A DNA stretch of 64,000 bases. Source: Salipaludibacillus daqingensis (GTDB lineage Bacteria > Bacillota > Bacilli > Bacillales > Salisediminibacteriaceae). Below the pieces are notes generated by a model. The model had not been told where the DNA came from. It saw nothing but the letters and a program-made list of their open reading frames with translations, and did no database searches. The DNA lies in NCBI RefSeq assembly GCF_029891575.1, contig NZ_JARZHF010000001.1, positions 434,001 through 498,000 on the forward strand, written 5' to 3'. Both the position numbers and the translations under genes were made by a program. Below, in pieces: positions 44,551-56,570 of this stretch (position 1 is its first letter; each line of letters begins with the position of its first letter).

Positions 44551-45195
44551 TTATGCATGAATATCATTATTTGCAAGATAAACAAATGCTTTCGTAATAT
44601 TTGTTTTTGTCACTCGACCAATAAGTTCATGTACCGTTGTATCATTTTCCTTCACTTCTCTAACGACTGGCAACCCATCAATTTGTTTACTAATCAGTTT
44701 ATTAGCTACTTCTAACATCGAATCAGATGGTTTACACGTTGTGACATTTGGCATTCTCGTCATAATGATGCTAATCGGAACCGCCTCTAGATCTTGCTTC
44801 CCCATACTAGCTCGTAATAAATCCTTTCTTGAAAGAATTCCAACTAAATGGGCTTTTTTATTAACAACAAATAATGTGCCAACATCTTCCAAAAACATTG
44901 TGCAAATTGCATCATAAACGGAAGCTGATTCATTAACAACTACAGGGATTGACTGAAACTCTTTTACAGTTAACTTCTTCATCCGTTCGTTAAATAGTTG
45001 ACCTCCCGTTTTGCCGGTGTAATAATAGCCAACTCTTGGACGAGCATCTAGAAATCCAGACATCGTTAAAATCGCTAAATCCGGTCTCAATGTTGCTCTC
45101 GTTAATGAGAGTTTTTCGGCAATTTTCTCTCCTGTAATCGGTCCATTTTCTTTTACTATACTGACAATCCATTCCTGTCTCTCGTTCAGTTCCAT
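44551..45195 (-). CDS. ccpN: CcpN, repressor of gluconeogenic genes
   Basis: A 214-residue regulator. An N-terminal winged helix-turn-helix (NERQEWIVSIVKENGPITG, about 1-60) is followed by two CBS domains (about 75-210, DVGTLFVVNKKAHLVGILSR and IDGLPVVREV) that bind adenine nucleotides. CcpN represses gapB and pckA on glucose. Followed by its partner ppsR as in B. subtilis. GGAGGGCG precedes ATG. Confidence 0.93.
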   Translation of the reverse strand: MELNERQEWIVSIVKENGPITGEKIAEKLSLTRATLRPDLAILTMSGFLDARPRVGYYYTGKTGGQLFNERMKKLTVKEFQSIPVVVNESASVYDAICTMFLEDVGTLFVVNKKAHLVGILSRKDLLRASMGKQDLEAVPISIIMTRMPNVTTCKPSDSMLEVANKLISKQIDGLPVVREVKENDTTVHELIGRVTKTNITKAFVYLANNDIHA

Positions 45196-45349
45196 TTACT
45201 CACGCCCTCCGAACTTTGCCATGATCATTAATGATAAGACCACCCAAATGACAGGACTTATGAAAGGAAGGGTTTCCTATTACGGTGAAAACCTGCCTTT
45301 CAAAGACCTTTATAAATCTCATTATTCTTGTCACTTGTTTTCTTGTTAT

Positions 45350-45378
45350 ATTATACCTTACCCATCTAATGACTGAAA
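45350..45378 (-). promoter_or_regulatory. Sigma-A promoter of ccpN-ppsR
   Basis: TTTCAG (45373-45378), 17-nt spacer, perfect TATAAT (45350-45355). It overlaps the near-terminal sequence of glyS, giving a ~150-nt leader. Confidence 0.65.
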
Positions 45379-45383
45379 GAATT

Positions 45384-47477
45384 CTATTCTTCCGAATGAA
45401 AGACGATCGCTTGAAAATCTGCAAATAAGGTAATGATTGCTGCTACTTTATTCATTTGCGCCAAACGATTTTGTTTTGTAGCTGAATCTTCAGCCATTAC
45501 CATAATATGATCAAAATAATCATGAATAGCTGGCTCCAAACTTTTTAACTGCAGATAAGCTTCTTCCATTTGGTTTTCTTCTAAAAATGCGATAATTTTG
45601 CTTTGTTTTTCTTCAGCGATCATATGCAATTGTTCTTCTTGCTTTTCGATAAACAAAGATGGATCAACTGAAACGTTAGGATCCGTTGCCTTTTTGGATA
45701 TATTGGTCACTCTACTAAATGCTTCAACATCTTTTTTGAATGATGGAGAAGATAGTTGTTTCATCAAGAACGTTCCTTTATTAACAATCGTGCTCACTCG
45801 TCCAAGTTCGCGAGTTAAGATCGCATCTATCACATCGTAACGTATCCCTGAATCCTGTAATATAGCTTTATAACGTAATTTCACAAAATCTGTTAAGCCT
45901 GTCATTATCTCGTCTTTACTGCGTTTCAATAAGCCGTTCCTGTCAGCTAAATCAATCGCTTCTTTCATGAAATCAAATAAATCAATGTCCCATGCTTCAG
46001 CTACAACAATTTGCATAACACCTGCTGTCTGACGTCTTAGACCGTGTGGATCTTGTGAACCGGTAGGAATATTTCCGATTGCAAAGCTTGTAACTAATGT
46101 ATCTACTTTGTCAGCAACGCTAATAAACGATCCTATAGAAGACTTTGGTAAAGGGTCTCCAGATTGCTTTGGTAAATAGTGCTCTCTAATGGCTTGAGAA
46201 ACTTCTTTTGACTCTCCAGACTTCATCGCATATTCTTCACCCATTCGACCTTCTAACTCTGGGAATTCATTGACCATGTGCGTCACTAAATCAACTTTGG
46301 ATAAGTGGGCCGCTCGTTTTGTATCTTCTTTCTCTTTAGAAGAAGCACCAACTTTGTTCGCAAGATTAACAGCTAATTCTTCTACTCTTCTCACTTTGTC
46401 AGCAACAGATCCTAAATCTTCGTGATAAACTATCGATTCTAGCTTTGAAAAACGAGTATCAAATACCTTTTTTAAATCTTCATGATAGAAAAATTCTGAA
46501 TCCGCTAGTCTTGCCCTGAGTACTTTTTCATTTCCTTTCTGAACATTTTCTAAATGGCGATGATCCCCGTTTCGAACGGTTACGAAATACGGCAGAAGTT
46601 CACCCTCGCTATTTTTTACTGGGAAATAACGCTGATGTTCACGCATAGAAGTCACAAGGACATCATCAGGAACACTTAAAAATCGTTCGTCAAAACTTCC
46701 ATAGAGAGCCGTTGGATACTCAACTAAATTATTAACTTCTTCAAGTAAATCCTCATCAATTGGAATCACCCAATTCTCTTCTTCAGCCATACGTTCAATT
46801 TGCAAACGAATCGCTTGTTTTCTTTCTGATGGATCAACAATGACGTGCTCACTTAACAGTGCATTAACATATTGTTCCGCTTGATCAATTTCAATTTTCT
46901 TACCAAGAAAACGGTGACCATATGAATAACGGTCTGTTTGAACACCTGTCATTTCAAAAGGAATTCGTTCATCTCCAAATAAGGCAATTAACCATTTGAT
47001 TGGTCTAACGAATCGAAGGTCATTAGCACCCCACTTCATATTTTTAGGAAAAGGAATGCTAAGAATGACTTCTCTTAATTCAGGAAGGAGTGCATTGACT
47101 GAGTTACCTTCAAAATGCTTCGTTACAAATACATATTCTTCTCCTTTTATTTCTTTAAAGTATAAATCATCAACGGACACCCCTTGTCCTCTAGCAAACC
47201 CCTGTGCTGCTTTCGACCATTCCCCTTGATTATCAATCGCTATTTTTTTCGATGGACCTTTCGCTTCTTCTTCTATATCTGACTGCTTCTCTACCAGTTC
47301 GGAAACAATAACTGCTAGACGTCGTGGTGTCGAATAAGCTTCTATTTTGTCGTAAGTTAATCGGCGCTCATTCATCCATTTTTCTGTTCTAATTTTGAGT
47401 TGATTCATAGCATCTGAAACAAATCTCGCTGGCATTTCTTCTAAACCAATCTCTAGTAAAAATGTACGATTACTCAT
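45384..47477 (-). CDS. glyS: Glycyl-tRNA synthetase beta subunit
   Basis: A 697-residue subunit of the heterotetrameric enzyme. [15 protein letters not shown] at the N-terminus and the HD-like domain and C-terminal DALR-type anticodon-binding domain (about 590-690) are typical. It binds tRNA and supports the alpha catalytic subunit. ATG 47477 is chosen, with GGAGG 9 nt before it. It overlaps the glyQ stop by 8 nt. Confidence 0.96.
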   Translation of the reverse strand: MSNRTFLLEIGLEEMPARFVSDAMNQLKIRTEKWMNERRLTYDKIEAYSTPRRLAVIVSELVEKQSDIEEEAKGPSKKIAIDNQGEWSKAAQGFARGQGVSVDDLYFKEIKGEEYVFVTKHFEGNSVNALLPELREVILSIPFPKNMKWGANDLRFVRPIKWLIALFGDERIPFEMTGVQTDRYSYGHRFLGKKIEIDQAEQYVNALLSEHVIVDPSERKQAIRLQIERMAEEENWVIPIDEDLLEEVNNLVEYPTALYGSFDERFLSVPDDVLVTSMREHQRYFPVKNSEGELLPYFVTVRNGDHRHLENVQKGNEKVLRARLADSEFFYHEDLKKVFDTRFSKLESIVYHEDLGSVADKVRRVEELAVNLANKVGASSKEKEDTKRAAHLSKVDLVTHMVNEFPELEGRMGEEYAMKSGESKEVSQAIREHYLPKQSGDPLPKSSIGSFISVADKVDTLVTSFAIGNIPTGSQDPHGLRRQTAGVMQIVVAEAWDIDLFDFMKEAIDLADRNGLLKRSKDEIMTGLTDFVKLRYKAILQDSGIRYDVIDAILTRELGRVSTIVNKGTFLMKQLSSPSFKKDVEAFSRVTNISKKATDPNVSVDPSLFIEKQEEQLHMIAEEKQSKIIAFLEENQMEEAYLQLKSLEPAIHDYFDHIMVMAEDSATKQNRLAQMNKVAAIITLFADFQAIVFHSEE

Positions 47478-48360
47478 CTTGATCATCCTCCTTCACTTTC
47501 AACATTGGGAATCCGAGTTCTTCTCTCACTTGATAATATTGTTTCGCACAATTACGTGCTAAATTTCTAACTCTACCAATATAGCCCGTTCTTTCTGTCA
47601 CAGAAATGGCACCTTGGGCATCCAATAAATTAAAAACGTGCGAGCATTTTAATACATAATCATAGGAAGGAATCACGAGGTTTTCCTCTAGAGCTCGTCT
47701 TGCTTCATTTTCATACATTGCAAATAATTCAAATAACATTTTTGCATCTGCGACTTCAAAAGCATATTTCGACTGTTCAAACTCATTTTGCAAAAAAACA
47801 TCTCCATACGTAAAACCATTGACCCACTCTAAGTCATAAACGTTTTCCTTATCTTGAATATAGGAAGCAAGCCTTTCGATTCCATAGGTGATTTCTACCG
47901 AGACTGGACTTGCATCTAGACCGCCTACTTGCTGAAAATACGTAAACTGAGTGATTTCCATGCCATCTAACCATACTTCCCAACCTAATCCCCATGCTGC
48001 AAGGGTTGGCGCTTCCCAATTGTCTTCAACAAAACGAATATCGTGCTCTTCTGGCTTAATACCCAATTCCGTTAAACTTTGCAAATAGAGTTCTTGAATA
48101 TTATCAGGAGATGGTTTCATAATCACCTGAAATTGATGATGCTGGTATAATCGATTAGGATTTTCTCCATAACGTCCGTCGGATGGTCGTCTAGACGGCT
48201 CCACATAAGCAACGTTCCATGGTTCAGGTCCAATACTCCTTAAAAAGGTCATAGGATTCATCGTTCCTGCTCCCTTTTCCACATCATACGGTTGTAAAAT
48301 CAAACAGTCTTGTTCTCCCCAAAATTTTTGTAACGTCAAGATCATCTCTTGTACATTCAT
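47470..48360 (-). CDS. glyQ: Glycyl-tRNA synthetase alpha subunit
   Basis: A 296-residue class II catalytic subunit, joining glycine to tRNA-Gly with ATP. Motifs include [40 protein letters not shown] and FTYFQQVGG. The length matches B. subtilis GlyQ (295). GGAGGGATAAGT precedes ATG. Controlled by a T-box leader. Confidence 0.97.
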   Translation of the reverse strand: MNVQEMILTLQKFWGEQDCLILQPYDVEKGAGTMNPMTFLRSIGPEPWNVAYVEPSRRPSDGRYGENPNRLYQHHQFQVIMKPSPDNIQELYLQSLTELGIKPEEHDIRFVEDNWEAPTLAAWGLGWEVWLDGMEITQFTYFQQVGGLDASPVSVEITYGIERLASYIQDKENVYDLEWVNGFTYGDVFLQNEFEQSKYAFEVADAKMLFELFAMYENEARRALEENLVIPSYDYVLKCSHVFNLLDAQGAISVTERTGYIGRVRNLARNCAKQYYQVREELGFPMLKVKEDDQDE

Positions 48361-48460
48361 ACTTATCCCTCCATATATTCATTATTAACAGTTGCAGGGT
48401 GATAAAGATTTTTCAACTGCTACAGTTTTGTCTTCAAATTTCAATGCTAAGTATAATCAT

Positions 48461-48675
48461 AAAAAAACTCTCGTCCCTATGTCCATTTAAACGGACATAG
48501 GGACGAGAGTAACCCGCGGTTCCACCCTACTTGCACGATACTCGTGCCACTTTAAAAAGTGTGCTCCAGAACGCCTTCCTTACTGTCAATACGCTTAGCT
48601 TCCACCATTCTAAGCTCGCTTTTAAGTATCGAGAGAGTAAGTACTACTTTCTATCCACGCACGCTATTTGCTTAT
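48461..48675 (-). promoter_or_regulatory. T-box riboswitch (glycine) of glyQS
   Basis: The T-box sequence AGGGTGGAACCGCG is complete at 48514-48527. It is preceded by a stem III hairpin (GCACGA / TCGTGC) and followed by the terminator ACTCTCGTCCCTATGTCC with its complement and TTTTTTTATG (48461-48510). The stem I specifier is probably GGC (48573-48575, in AAGGAAGGCGTTC), fitting tRNA-Gly. Uncharged tRNA would pair with the T-box and prevent termination. Confidence 0.9.
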
Positions 48676-48681
48676 TTTCAA

Positions 48682-48710
48682 AGCTTACTGAAAAATATGT
48701 CACCTGTCAA
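48682..48710 (-). promoter_or_regulatory. Sigma-A promoter of glyQS
   Basis: TTGACA (48705-48710), 17-nt spacer, TAAGCT (48682-48687). The -35 hexamer is part of the last codons of recO. Confidence 0.65.
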
Positions 48711-49461
48711 TGTTTTCATTAGATAATCGCTCCATCTGATCTAAAAATCGCTTTGATTTGAGATTAACCCCTACATACTCTTGGTAATACATTTCAAGTA
48801 CTTCTTTTAACTGTTTTTTTGTTTCATCTTTAACTGTAATATGACCAATTCTTGTTGGATTTAATTGCTGAAAAAGACGTAATAACTTCATTACGGTAGG
48901 TAACACTTTTAAGTGATAAGAGTCTTCCATAAGACATTTCCTGCAAAGCGCTCCTCCAAACTTCAGTGAAAACATAAAAGGAAGTTCAGGACTCCCACAA
49001 TGAGAACATTGATGAAGAGTTGGTGTAGAACCAGTAAATGTTAACATTTTTGTTTCTAATATTCGTAATAAGATTTCACCATCTTCTCCCTCATCTAAAT
49101 GATGAAGAAGTTGAAAAAGAAGTTCAAATAAATAAGGGTTACTTTCTTGATCTTCTGTCAATTTATCTAGAAGCTCTACCATATAAGCAGCGTATGCTGT
49201 TAACATTAAATCACTACGAATATTTCGAAATGAATCAAGAATATCTGCTTGATTTAATGTTCCTATCCCTTTTGACTTCTGATAAACGAAAGACCCATAA
49301 ATAAATAGCTGTGAACTTGAAGCAAAACGACTTTTTGGCTTTTTAGCACCTCTTGCCATTAATGCAATTTTACCGTTTTCTCTAGAATAGATTGTTAAGA
49401 TTTTATTCGTTTCCGAATAATTAGTTGTTCGAATAATAATACCTTCTATCTTATCCAACAC
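48700..49461 (-). CDS. recO: DNA repair protein RecO
   Basis: A 253-residue recombination mediator that loads RecA with RecF/RecR. An OB-fold (about 1-80, KIEGIIIRTTNYSETNKIL, ARGAKKPKSRF) precedes a helical domain with a zinc knuckle (CSHCGSP ... CRKC at about 150-175). GTG 49461 gives MLDKIEGI as in other RecO. AGGTGA precedes it. Fourth gene of the era cluster. Confidence 0.95.
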   Translation of the reverse strand: MLDKIEGIIIRTTNYSETNKILTIYSRENGKIALMARGAKKPKSRFASSSQLFIYGSFVYQKSKGIGTLNQADILDSFRNIRSDLMLTAYAAYMVELLDKLTEDQESNPYLFELLFQLLHHLDEGEDGEILLRILETKMLTFTGSTPTLHQCSHCGSPELPFMFSLKFGGALCRKCLMEDSYHLKVLPTVMKLLRLFQQLNPTRIGHITVKDETKKQLKEVLEMYYQEYVGVNLKSKRFLDQMERLSNENIDR

Positions 49462-49501
49462 GTTATCACCTGCATTCATTAAGGTGATCGAAAGGCCATC
49501 A

Positions 49502-49645
49502 TTATTCTAGAGAATCATTCTCCTCCATCGAATCATCCTCTTCATCAGGGGATGATTCAGCTTGATCCTGATCTAGCTGTTTGTATAACAGATATGATTC
49601 AACATTGCCTGTCATGGAGAATACTCGCCAAGATAACTGCCTCAT
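49502..49645 (-). CDS. yqzL: YqzL family small protein
   Basis: A 47-residue protein starting MRQLSWRVFSMTGNVESYLL, with a strongly acidic C-terminus (PDEEDDSMEEND). The WxVFSxTGNVxxYLLxK motif defines YqzL, encoded between era and recO in B. subtilis. AAAGGTGGAG precedes ATG 49645. Function unknown. Confidence 0.85.
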   Translation of the reverse strand: MRQLSWRVFSMTGNVESYLLYKQLDQDQAESSPDEEDDSMEENDSLE

Positions 49646-49830
49646 CTCGCCACTCCACCTTTCTTGAAACAGACGTAATAAATACGTTTCATATCTGTTA
49701 TGATGGCCTTGATCTGCTATTTTCATGTCAAGGAAAAATTGACATTTCTACCTCTAATCTTCTAATAATAATTCTTCACTCGTCACTCGTCAGCTCCTAC
49801 GCCAATGATCAAAGAGCTTTCGCTTTTCTT

Positions 49831-51151
<1,321 letters not shown>

Positions 51152-51167
51152 TTATATATACTACTAC

Positions 51168-51566
51168 TTAAAACAATAATTCAAAAACTCTTGGGAGAAG
51201 AATCATCCCGCCAACAATCAACGCTGTCAATGCAAAAGCCAATACAGCTCCAGCAGCAACATCTTTGATTACCTTTGCTCGTTCATCATACGTTTGAACG
51301 ACCAAATCGACTATATGTTCCAACGCAGTATTAATTAATTCCAATCCGATTACAGCTCCGATCACAATAGCAAGAATTGCTTGCTCTAATAAAGGAACTC
51401 TCAGGATTTGAGCTGCAATAAAGACAGTGACTGCTAATACAATATGAATTCGGAAATTCTGTTCATATCTCCACGTATAACGAATTCCTTTTGAGGCATA
51501 ATCAAAACTCTTTTTTAGACGGCTCCACGAAACAAATGGTCGCTTATTTTTTGATTCCATGGGCAT
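51168..51566 (-). CDS. dgkA: Undecaprenol/diacylglycerol kinase
   Basis: A 132-residue membrane kinase with three helices and the catalytic GLELINTALEHIVDL motif. Gram-positive members phosphorylate undecaprenol for cell-wall lipid carrier recycling. The start near 51566 (ATG CCC ATG) follows GAGGATATTC and overlaps the end of ybeY by about 23 nt. Confidence 0.9.
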   Translation of the reverse strand: MPMESKNKRPFVSWSRLKKSFDYASKGIRYTWRYEQNFRIHIVLAVTVFIAAQILRVPLLEQAILAIVIGAVIGLELINTALEHIVDLVVQTYDERAKVIKDVAAGAVLAFALTALIVGGMILLPRVFELLF

Positions 51567-52014
51567 CAAGAATATCCTCTTGTTTAATAAACATTTTTTC
51601 TTCATTTTCTTTAGAATCATGATCATAGCCTATTAAGTGCAGGAATCCATGAACAGCCAAAAAACAGAGTTCTCTTTGAAAATCATGGCCATATTCTATT
51701 GCTTGAGCTTTTGCTCGAGGAATTGAAATGATAATATCTCCTAAAAGATTAGGCATACTCATTTGATCGCTATTTACTTCGTCGTCCCCTTCATTTAACG
51801 CAAAAGACAATACATCAGTCGGTCGATCTATGTCTCTGTATTCTTTGTTAAGCTCATGAATTCTTTCATCCGAAACAAACGTAACTGACAGCTCAGATTC
51901 TTTCGGTATCGCTTCTTTTATAAGGGCCGTTTCCAATACGTTGCCAACCAGCTTCTGCTCATCAGTGGATAAGGCATCCGTTTCATCTATGATATCGATA
52001 ATATAAGTGGTCAT
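51544..52014 (-). CDS. ybeY: Endoribonuclease YbeY (rRNA maturation)
   Basis: A 156-residue zinc protein with the metal site HGFLHLIGYDH near residue 125. It acts in 16S rRNA 3'-end processing and ribosome quality control. The start overlaps pgpH by 4 nt. AAGGAGGAAAAAG precedes it. Confidence 0.95.
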   Translation of the reverse strand: MTTYIIDIIDETDALSTDEQKLVGNVLETALIKEAIPKESELSVTFVSDERIHELNKEYRDIDRPTDVLSFALNEGDDEVNSDQMSMPNLLGDIIISIPRAKAQAIEYGHDFQRELCFLAVHGFLHLIGYDHDSKENEEKMFIKQEDILDAHGIKK

Positions 52015-54233
52015 TCTTTTTCCTCCTTGTCTTTTGAAATCTCATCGTCAGGGTACTCAATTCTCGAATGAAAGGTACCTTGTAATGTTTCACAAATGGA
52101 TGTTGCTATCGTGTGAAGTTCTTTCATCGTTAAATCACACTCATCAAACTGTTCATCTTTTAATCGATCAGAAATTATTTTTCTTACAAGGCTTTCAATC
52201 TTCTCTTTTGTTGGTTTTTGCATAGATCTAACTGCAGCTTCTACACAGTCTGCAATTCCAACAATTGCCGCCTCTTTTGATTGTGCTCTAGGGCCTGGAT
52301 AACGATAATCAACTTCTCGGACTTCCTCTCCTGATTCTTCGTTCTTTGCCTTATGATAGAAATACTTCAATAGTGTTGTACCATGATGTTGTTCAGCAAT
52401 ATCAATAAGTTCTTTAGGCATCTTATATTTTCTTAACATTTCGGCCCCATCGTATGGGTGTGCAATAATAATTGTTCTACTTAATTGCGGTGAAATCGTA
52501 TCATGTGGGTTATCAATTTTCATTTGGTTTTCGATAAAAAAGTGTGGACGCCTTGTTTTTCCTATATCATGATAATAGGCTCCCACTCTTGCTAACAATC
52601 CATTCGCTCCAACAGATTCACAAGCTCCTTCTGCTAAGTTAGCTACGATTACGCTATGATGATATGTGCCAGGAGCTTCTAACAAGATCTTCCTTAACAA
52701 AGGATGATTTGGATTTGACAACTCGATTAATTTTGTCGTAGATAAAATACCAAATCCTGCTTCAAAAAATGGAAGGAGACCGATTGCTAACACAACAGAA
52801 ATAAAACCTGCTATACCGGCGAAACCTAAATTTGAACCTATTTCGACCCATCCATACTGAGCATTTTTCAAAAGTAAAATAGCTAATACAACAAGAACAT
52901 TAATAACAGACACAAAGATGCCTGTTTGAAGAATTCTCATCATGCGGTGCGACTTACTTAGGAAAAAGACCCCGGCTACTCCACTGAAAAATACAAGAAT
53001 AGCGTGGGAGTAGTCTACAATACCGGATGCCTGATTATTAAACATAATACTAGCTACAATCGCAAAAACCATGCTAGTAAATAAAGCAACTCTTGAATGT
53101 AGTAATATCGTTATTAACATCGTTCCCATAGCAACAGGTGCAATATAAGTAATACCGTCAAGCTCAATAACGTGCATCATACTCACTAACTTTAATAGCA
53201 TTAATGTTAGTGAATAGATAATCGTATACATTAACAAGTGTGTATTATTTGAACGCAATGATGTTTTTGCATCATTTAAGTAATATGCAAGCATCGTTAT
53301 TAATAAACTAACAATAATAGCGAGACCTAAATACGGATAGCCCATCGTGATATCCTCAGTTAATCCAACAAGTGACAGTTGTTGATAAATTTCTGACGTG
53401 ATGACTTGTCCTTCTTCAACGATTAACTGACCTTCTCTAATCATGACTGGCTCGACAAATTCTGCAGCTAGTTCTCTAGCTTCAGCAGTTGCTTCATCGT
53501 CTAACATGTAGTTTGCAGTTACACCATAGCGAGATATTTCTATCATAGCTCTAGTTAATTGAGGACTGACAGCTGACAGTTCCACTTTTCTTTCTACTTC
53601 ATCTTTAGCAGAGTCTACTTGATTCATTTGTACTTCAACATTCATCACATCATACACAGCACTCGTCGTTGTTTCTTGTGCCATTTGCAAGTCATCCATA
53701 GACGCATTTAATAATGTTACCAACGTATCGTCAGATAGATTTTTTTCGGATTGTTCTGCTAAAAGATTACGAGTTCGGTCTAATTTTTCCTCATCTGTGA
53801 AATCTTCAATCTCAGTGTTCTGTTGGTCTTCCTCTTCAAAATCTTCGAGCTCTTCCTCCAACATTTCGATCTCATTTTCTCGATCTTCCACTTCTTCTTT
53901 TACTTGTTTAATGGTATGAAAGATATCTTGAATTCGCTCTATTTGATTTTGAGAGTACCTAGCCCTCAAAGAATAAACAGGCTCAACCGAATCATAAGCT
54001 TCTTGTTTTAATCGTTCTGTTTCTGTTTTATTTTCGATTGTTAAAGGCGAACGAATATCTGCTTCTGAAACGGTCCCTGTTTCTACTTCCAACGTATTAG
54101 GAATAATATTGGATACTAATAAACTGTATGTAACGATTCCTAAGATCACAAATAAAAATATTCGAATAAACCGATGATTTTTTAATTTTTTCCACCATAT
54201 TTGTTGGTCAATTGACTTACGTTTGGCCACCAT
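52011..54233 (-). CDS. pgpH: Cyclic-di-AMP phosphodiesterase PgpH (7TM-HD)
   Basis: About 740 residues. An N-terminal membrane helix (about 25-45), a long extracytoplasmic domain (50-280) with acidic coiled coil, seven membrane helices (about 285-475) and a cytoplasmic HD domain (about 490-690) with HHSVIVANLAEGA and YYHDIGKTRRPHF. It hydrolyses c-di-AMP to pApA, affecting potassium and wall homeostasis. The start is uncertain; ATG 54233 follows GGGGTGGGG. Fits B. subtilis YqfF. Confidence 0.93.
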   Translation of the reverse strand: MVAKRKSIDQQIWWKKLKNHRFIRIFLFVILGIVTYSLLVSNIIPNTLEVETGTVSEADIRSPLTIENKTETERLKQEAYDSVEPVYSLRARYSQNQIERIQDIFHTIKQVKEEVEDRENEIEMLEEELEDFEEEDQQNTEIEDFTDEEKLDRTRNLLAEQSEKNLSDDTLVTLLNASMDDLQMAQETTTSAVYDVMNVEVQMNQVDSAKDEVERKVELSAVSPQLTRAMIEISRYGVTANYMLDDEATAEARELAAEFVEPVMIREGQLIVEEGQVITSEIYQQLSLVGLTEDITMGYPYLGLAIIVSLLITMLAYYLNDAKTSLRSNNTHLLMYTIIYSLTLMLLKLVSMMHVIELDGITYIAPVAMGTMLITILLHSRVALFTSMVFAIVASIMFNNQASGIVDYSHAILVFFSGVAGVFFLSKSHRMMRILQTGIFVSVINVLVVLAILLLKNAQYGWVEIGSNLGFAGIAGFISVVLAIGLLPFFEAGFGILSTTKLIELSNPNHPLLRKILLEAPGTYHHSVIVANLAEGACESVGANGLLARVGAYYHDIGKTRRPHFFIENQMKIDNPHDTISPQLSRTIIIAHPYDGAEMLRKYKMPKELIDIAEQHHGTTLLKYFYHKAKNEESGEEVREVDYRYPGPRAQSKEAAIVGIADCVEAAVRSMQKPTKEKIESLVRKIISDRLKDEQFDECDLTMKELHTIATSICETLQGTFHSRIEYPDDEISKDKEEKE

Positions 54234-54386
54234 TCCCCACCCCATTTTAAAAAGCATCCATTGCATTCACACTGTCCACTTTTATGACTACCACCAGACA
54301 TAGTCATTCATCTATCCCTCTTCGATAGATAGAGAGATAGATGACAATGAACAGTACATTTCATAAGAAAAGAAAAACTTCAAACA

Positions 54387-55358
54387 TTATTTTGTTGAAG
54401 AGTCCTCTACCTCATATGCATCAATAATTCGTTGCACAAGTGTGTGTCGAACGACATCTGTGGATTCTAGGTGGATAAAGGCTAGTCCATCTACTCTTTT
54501 CAAGACATTCAACGCGACTTTTAATCCTGAATTCTTCCCTCTTGGTAAATCAATTTGTGTAAGGTCTCCTGTTACGACCATTTTTGAACCGAAACCAAGA
54601 CGTGTTAAAAACATTTTAATTTGTTCTGCTGTCGTATTTTGTGCTTCATCTAAAATGACAAAAGAATCGTCTAACGTTCTTCCACGCATGTATGCTAATG
54701 GAGCAATTTCAATCGTTCCTCTTTCTAATAATCTTTCGGTGTGCTCTACACCCAACACATCATGGAGCGCATCATATAGTGGTCGCAAGTATGGATCGAC
54801 TTTTTCCTTTAAATCCCCCGGTAAAAAACCTAAACTTTCACCCGCTTCTACTGCCGGTCTAGTTAGAACAATTTTCTTAACTTGTCCTTCTTTTAACGCA
54901 TGAACAGCTAATACGACAGCTAAATATGTTTTACCTGTTCCAGCTGGACCTATCCCAAAGACAATATCATTTTTTCTAATAGCTGATACATAATGCCTTT
55001 GTCCTAGCGTTTTTGCCAAAATTGGTTTTCCCTTTGCCGTTACAGTAATTTTATCCTCATATAAATCAGTCATTTCATTTAATAACCCTCTATTTGCTAA
55101 TTGAGAAGCATAGAGTACATCTCTTTCTTTCACGGATATTCCACTTCTAATTAATTTCAAAAGCATTCTTAAAATTTCTTCAACATTTTTTATTTTTTCT
55201 TCTTCGCCAACGATTGTTACCTCTTCTCCTCTTGCCATAATTTTTGTTGAAAAGGATTCTTCCAATCGTTGTAAATGTTTATCATTTGGTCCAAATAAAA
55301 CTTGAACCTCGTTAGCACTTTGAATTGGTAATGCAATCGTTCGTTTATTTTCTATCAA
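54387..55358 (-). CDS. phoH: PhoH-like ATPase (YbeZ type)
   Basis: A 323-residue P-loop protein. A KH-like N-terminal part (15-70) precedes the PhoH domain with GPAGTGKTYLA (about 125-136), Walker B VILDEAQNT and TGDLTQIDLPRG. Its neighbourhood (upstream of pgpH and ybeY) and family suggest a role with YbeY in RNA metabolism. It appears to start with TTG; AAGGAGACTG precedes it. Follows yqfD by 6 nt. Confidence 0.93.
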   Translation of the reverse strand: MIENKRTIALPIQSANEVQVLFGPNDKHLQRLEESFSTKIMARGEEVTIVGEEEKIKNVEEILRMLLKLIRSGISVKERDVLYASQLANRGLLNEMTDLYEDKITVTAKGKPILAKTLGQRHYVSAIRKNDIVFGIGPAGTGKTYLAVVLAVHALKEGQVKKIVLTRPAVEAGESLGFLPGDLKEKVDPYLRPLYDALHDVLGVEHTERLLERGTIEIAPLAYMRGRTLDDSFVILDEAQNTTAEQIKMFLTRLGFGSKMVVTGDLTQIDLPRGKNSGLKVALNVLKRVDGLAFIHLESTDVVRHTLVQRIIDAYEVEDSSTK

Positions 55359-55364
55359 ATCGTC

Positions 55365-56552
55365 TCAGTCTCCTTGAATAATCGGTTGTTTTACCGCTAT
55401 TTCATCCATGATTCGAAAGTGTAGGGATATCTTTACTTTACCACCGTCTACCATCTGGTGCAAAACTTTTTCATCTACTACTTCTGCTTTATCAGAAAAC
55501 TTACCAAGTAACTCTTTTTTGCTCTCCTCACTCGCTATAGCAAGAGCTTCATCTTTTATTCTCTCTTTGTCTAAGGATTTTAACTCATATTCATCCGTGA
55601 ACTTATAATTAAAGGGCATCGTTACACCGAACGGCTTCCATTTTATTGAAAAGGTTTCCTTTACTGTTTCTTCAGCGTCTAAACCTCTCCATCCCCAAAT
55701 AGGTATCGTCACCTCTCCAATGCCAATTCCATGTTTTCTGTTAATATTCCCTGTAAGACTTTCTGCCATCAAATGGAGAGGTACCTTCACTTTAACTCCG
55801 TACCAAAACTCTCCAGTTACACTTCCTTTTGCTGCTATTATCCTTTGATCATCTTCTTTTCCAATTAATCCAGAAACGAGTATATCACCTTTTTCAACGA
55901 CTTGATTTGTTTTAACCATCGCTTTTCCTTTTTCTACAAACATATCATGAATCACAGCTTTTCTTGAAGCAACTAGATGTCCCGAAATCGTTGGAGGAGC
56001 TTCTTCCACTATTTCCTTTTCAACTACTTGGAATTGATAGGACGCACCTTGCTTTGTGACGCCCACCCATGTAACCTCATCCATTTCGTTCATAATTTCT
56101 TGCTGGATTTCTTCAGGGGACGGCAAAAAATACTGAAATTTCCCTTTTTGGATACCTAATTCACTAATGGTTTCGTGCATTTTATGTTCCAGAGCAGGAG
56201 AAGCACCATCAATTTCAATTCCCCAAACCATATTAGATAGCGTGACAAGGAAAAGCAAAAATCCTATCACTCCAGCTACCATTCCTTTTCTTTGGTTTAG
56301 TTTACTTACTAAAAAGGGAATTCCTTTTTTTTCAATAAAAAATATTTTACAAGGAAGGTGCTTGGCCATTTTTTTCAGTTTCGAAAGGTCAGCTAATAAA
56401 ACATTTGCTATGAATTTCTCCTCCTCTTCATATTTAATTTCCCATATGACAATATTTCTCTTCGCACATTGATTCAAAAATAATTCTGTAGAAACACCGG
56501 TCACTCGAATAGTCATATATCCTGAAGAACGCTGCACCCATTGATTTTTCAT
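55365..56552 (-). CDS. yqfD: Sporulation protein YqfD
   Basis: A 395-residue membrane-anchored protein. One clear helix at about residues 91-110 is followed by an extracytoplasmic domain (about 115-395) in the YqfD family pattern (VEKGDILVSGLIG, GSVTGEFWYG). YqfD is made in the mother cell and required for late sporulation in the B. subtilis set. AAAGAGGGGATT precedes ATG. Follows yqfC by 18 nt. Confidence 0.9.
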   Translation of the reverse strand: MKNQWVQRSSGYMTIRVTGVSTELFLNQCAKRNIVIWEIKYEEEEKFIANVLLADLSKLKKMAKHLPCKIFFIEKKGIPFLVSKLNQRKGMVAGVIGFLLFLVTLSNMVWGIEIDGASPALEHKMHETISELGIQKGKFQYFLPSPEEIQQEIMNEMDEVTWVGVTKQGASYQFQVVEKEIVEEAPPTISGHLVASRKAVIHDMFVEKGKAMVKTNQVVEKGDILVSGLIGKEDDQRIIAAKGSVTGEFWYGVKVKVPLHLMAESLTGNINRKHGIGIGEVTIPIWGWRGLDAEETVKETFSIKWKPFGVTMPFNYKFTDEYELKSLDKERIKDEALAIASEESKKELLGKFSDKAEVVDEKVLHQMVDGGKVKISLHFRIMDEIAVKQPIIQGD

Positions 56553-56570
56553 AGCTAAATCCCCTCTTTA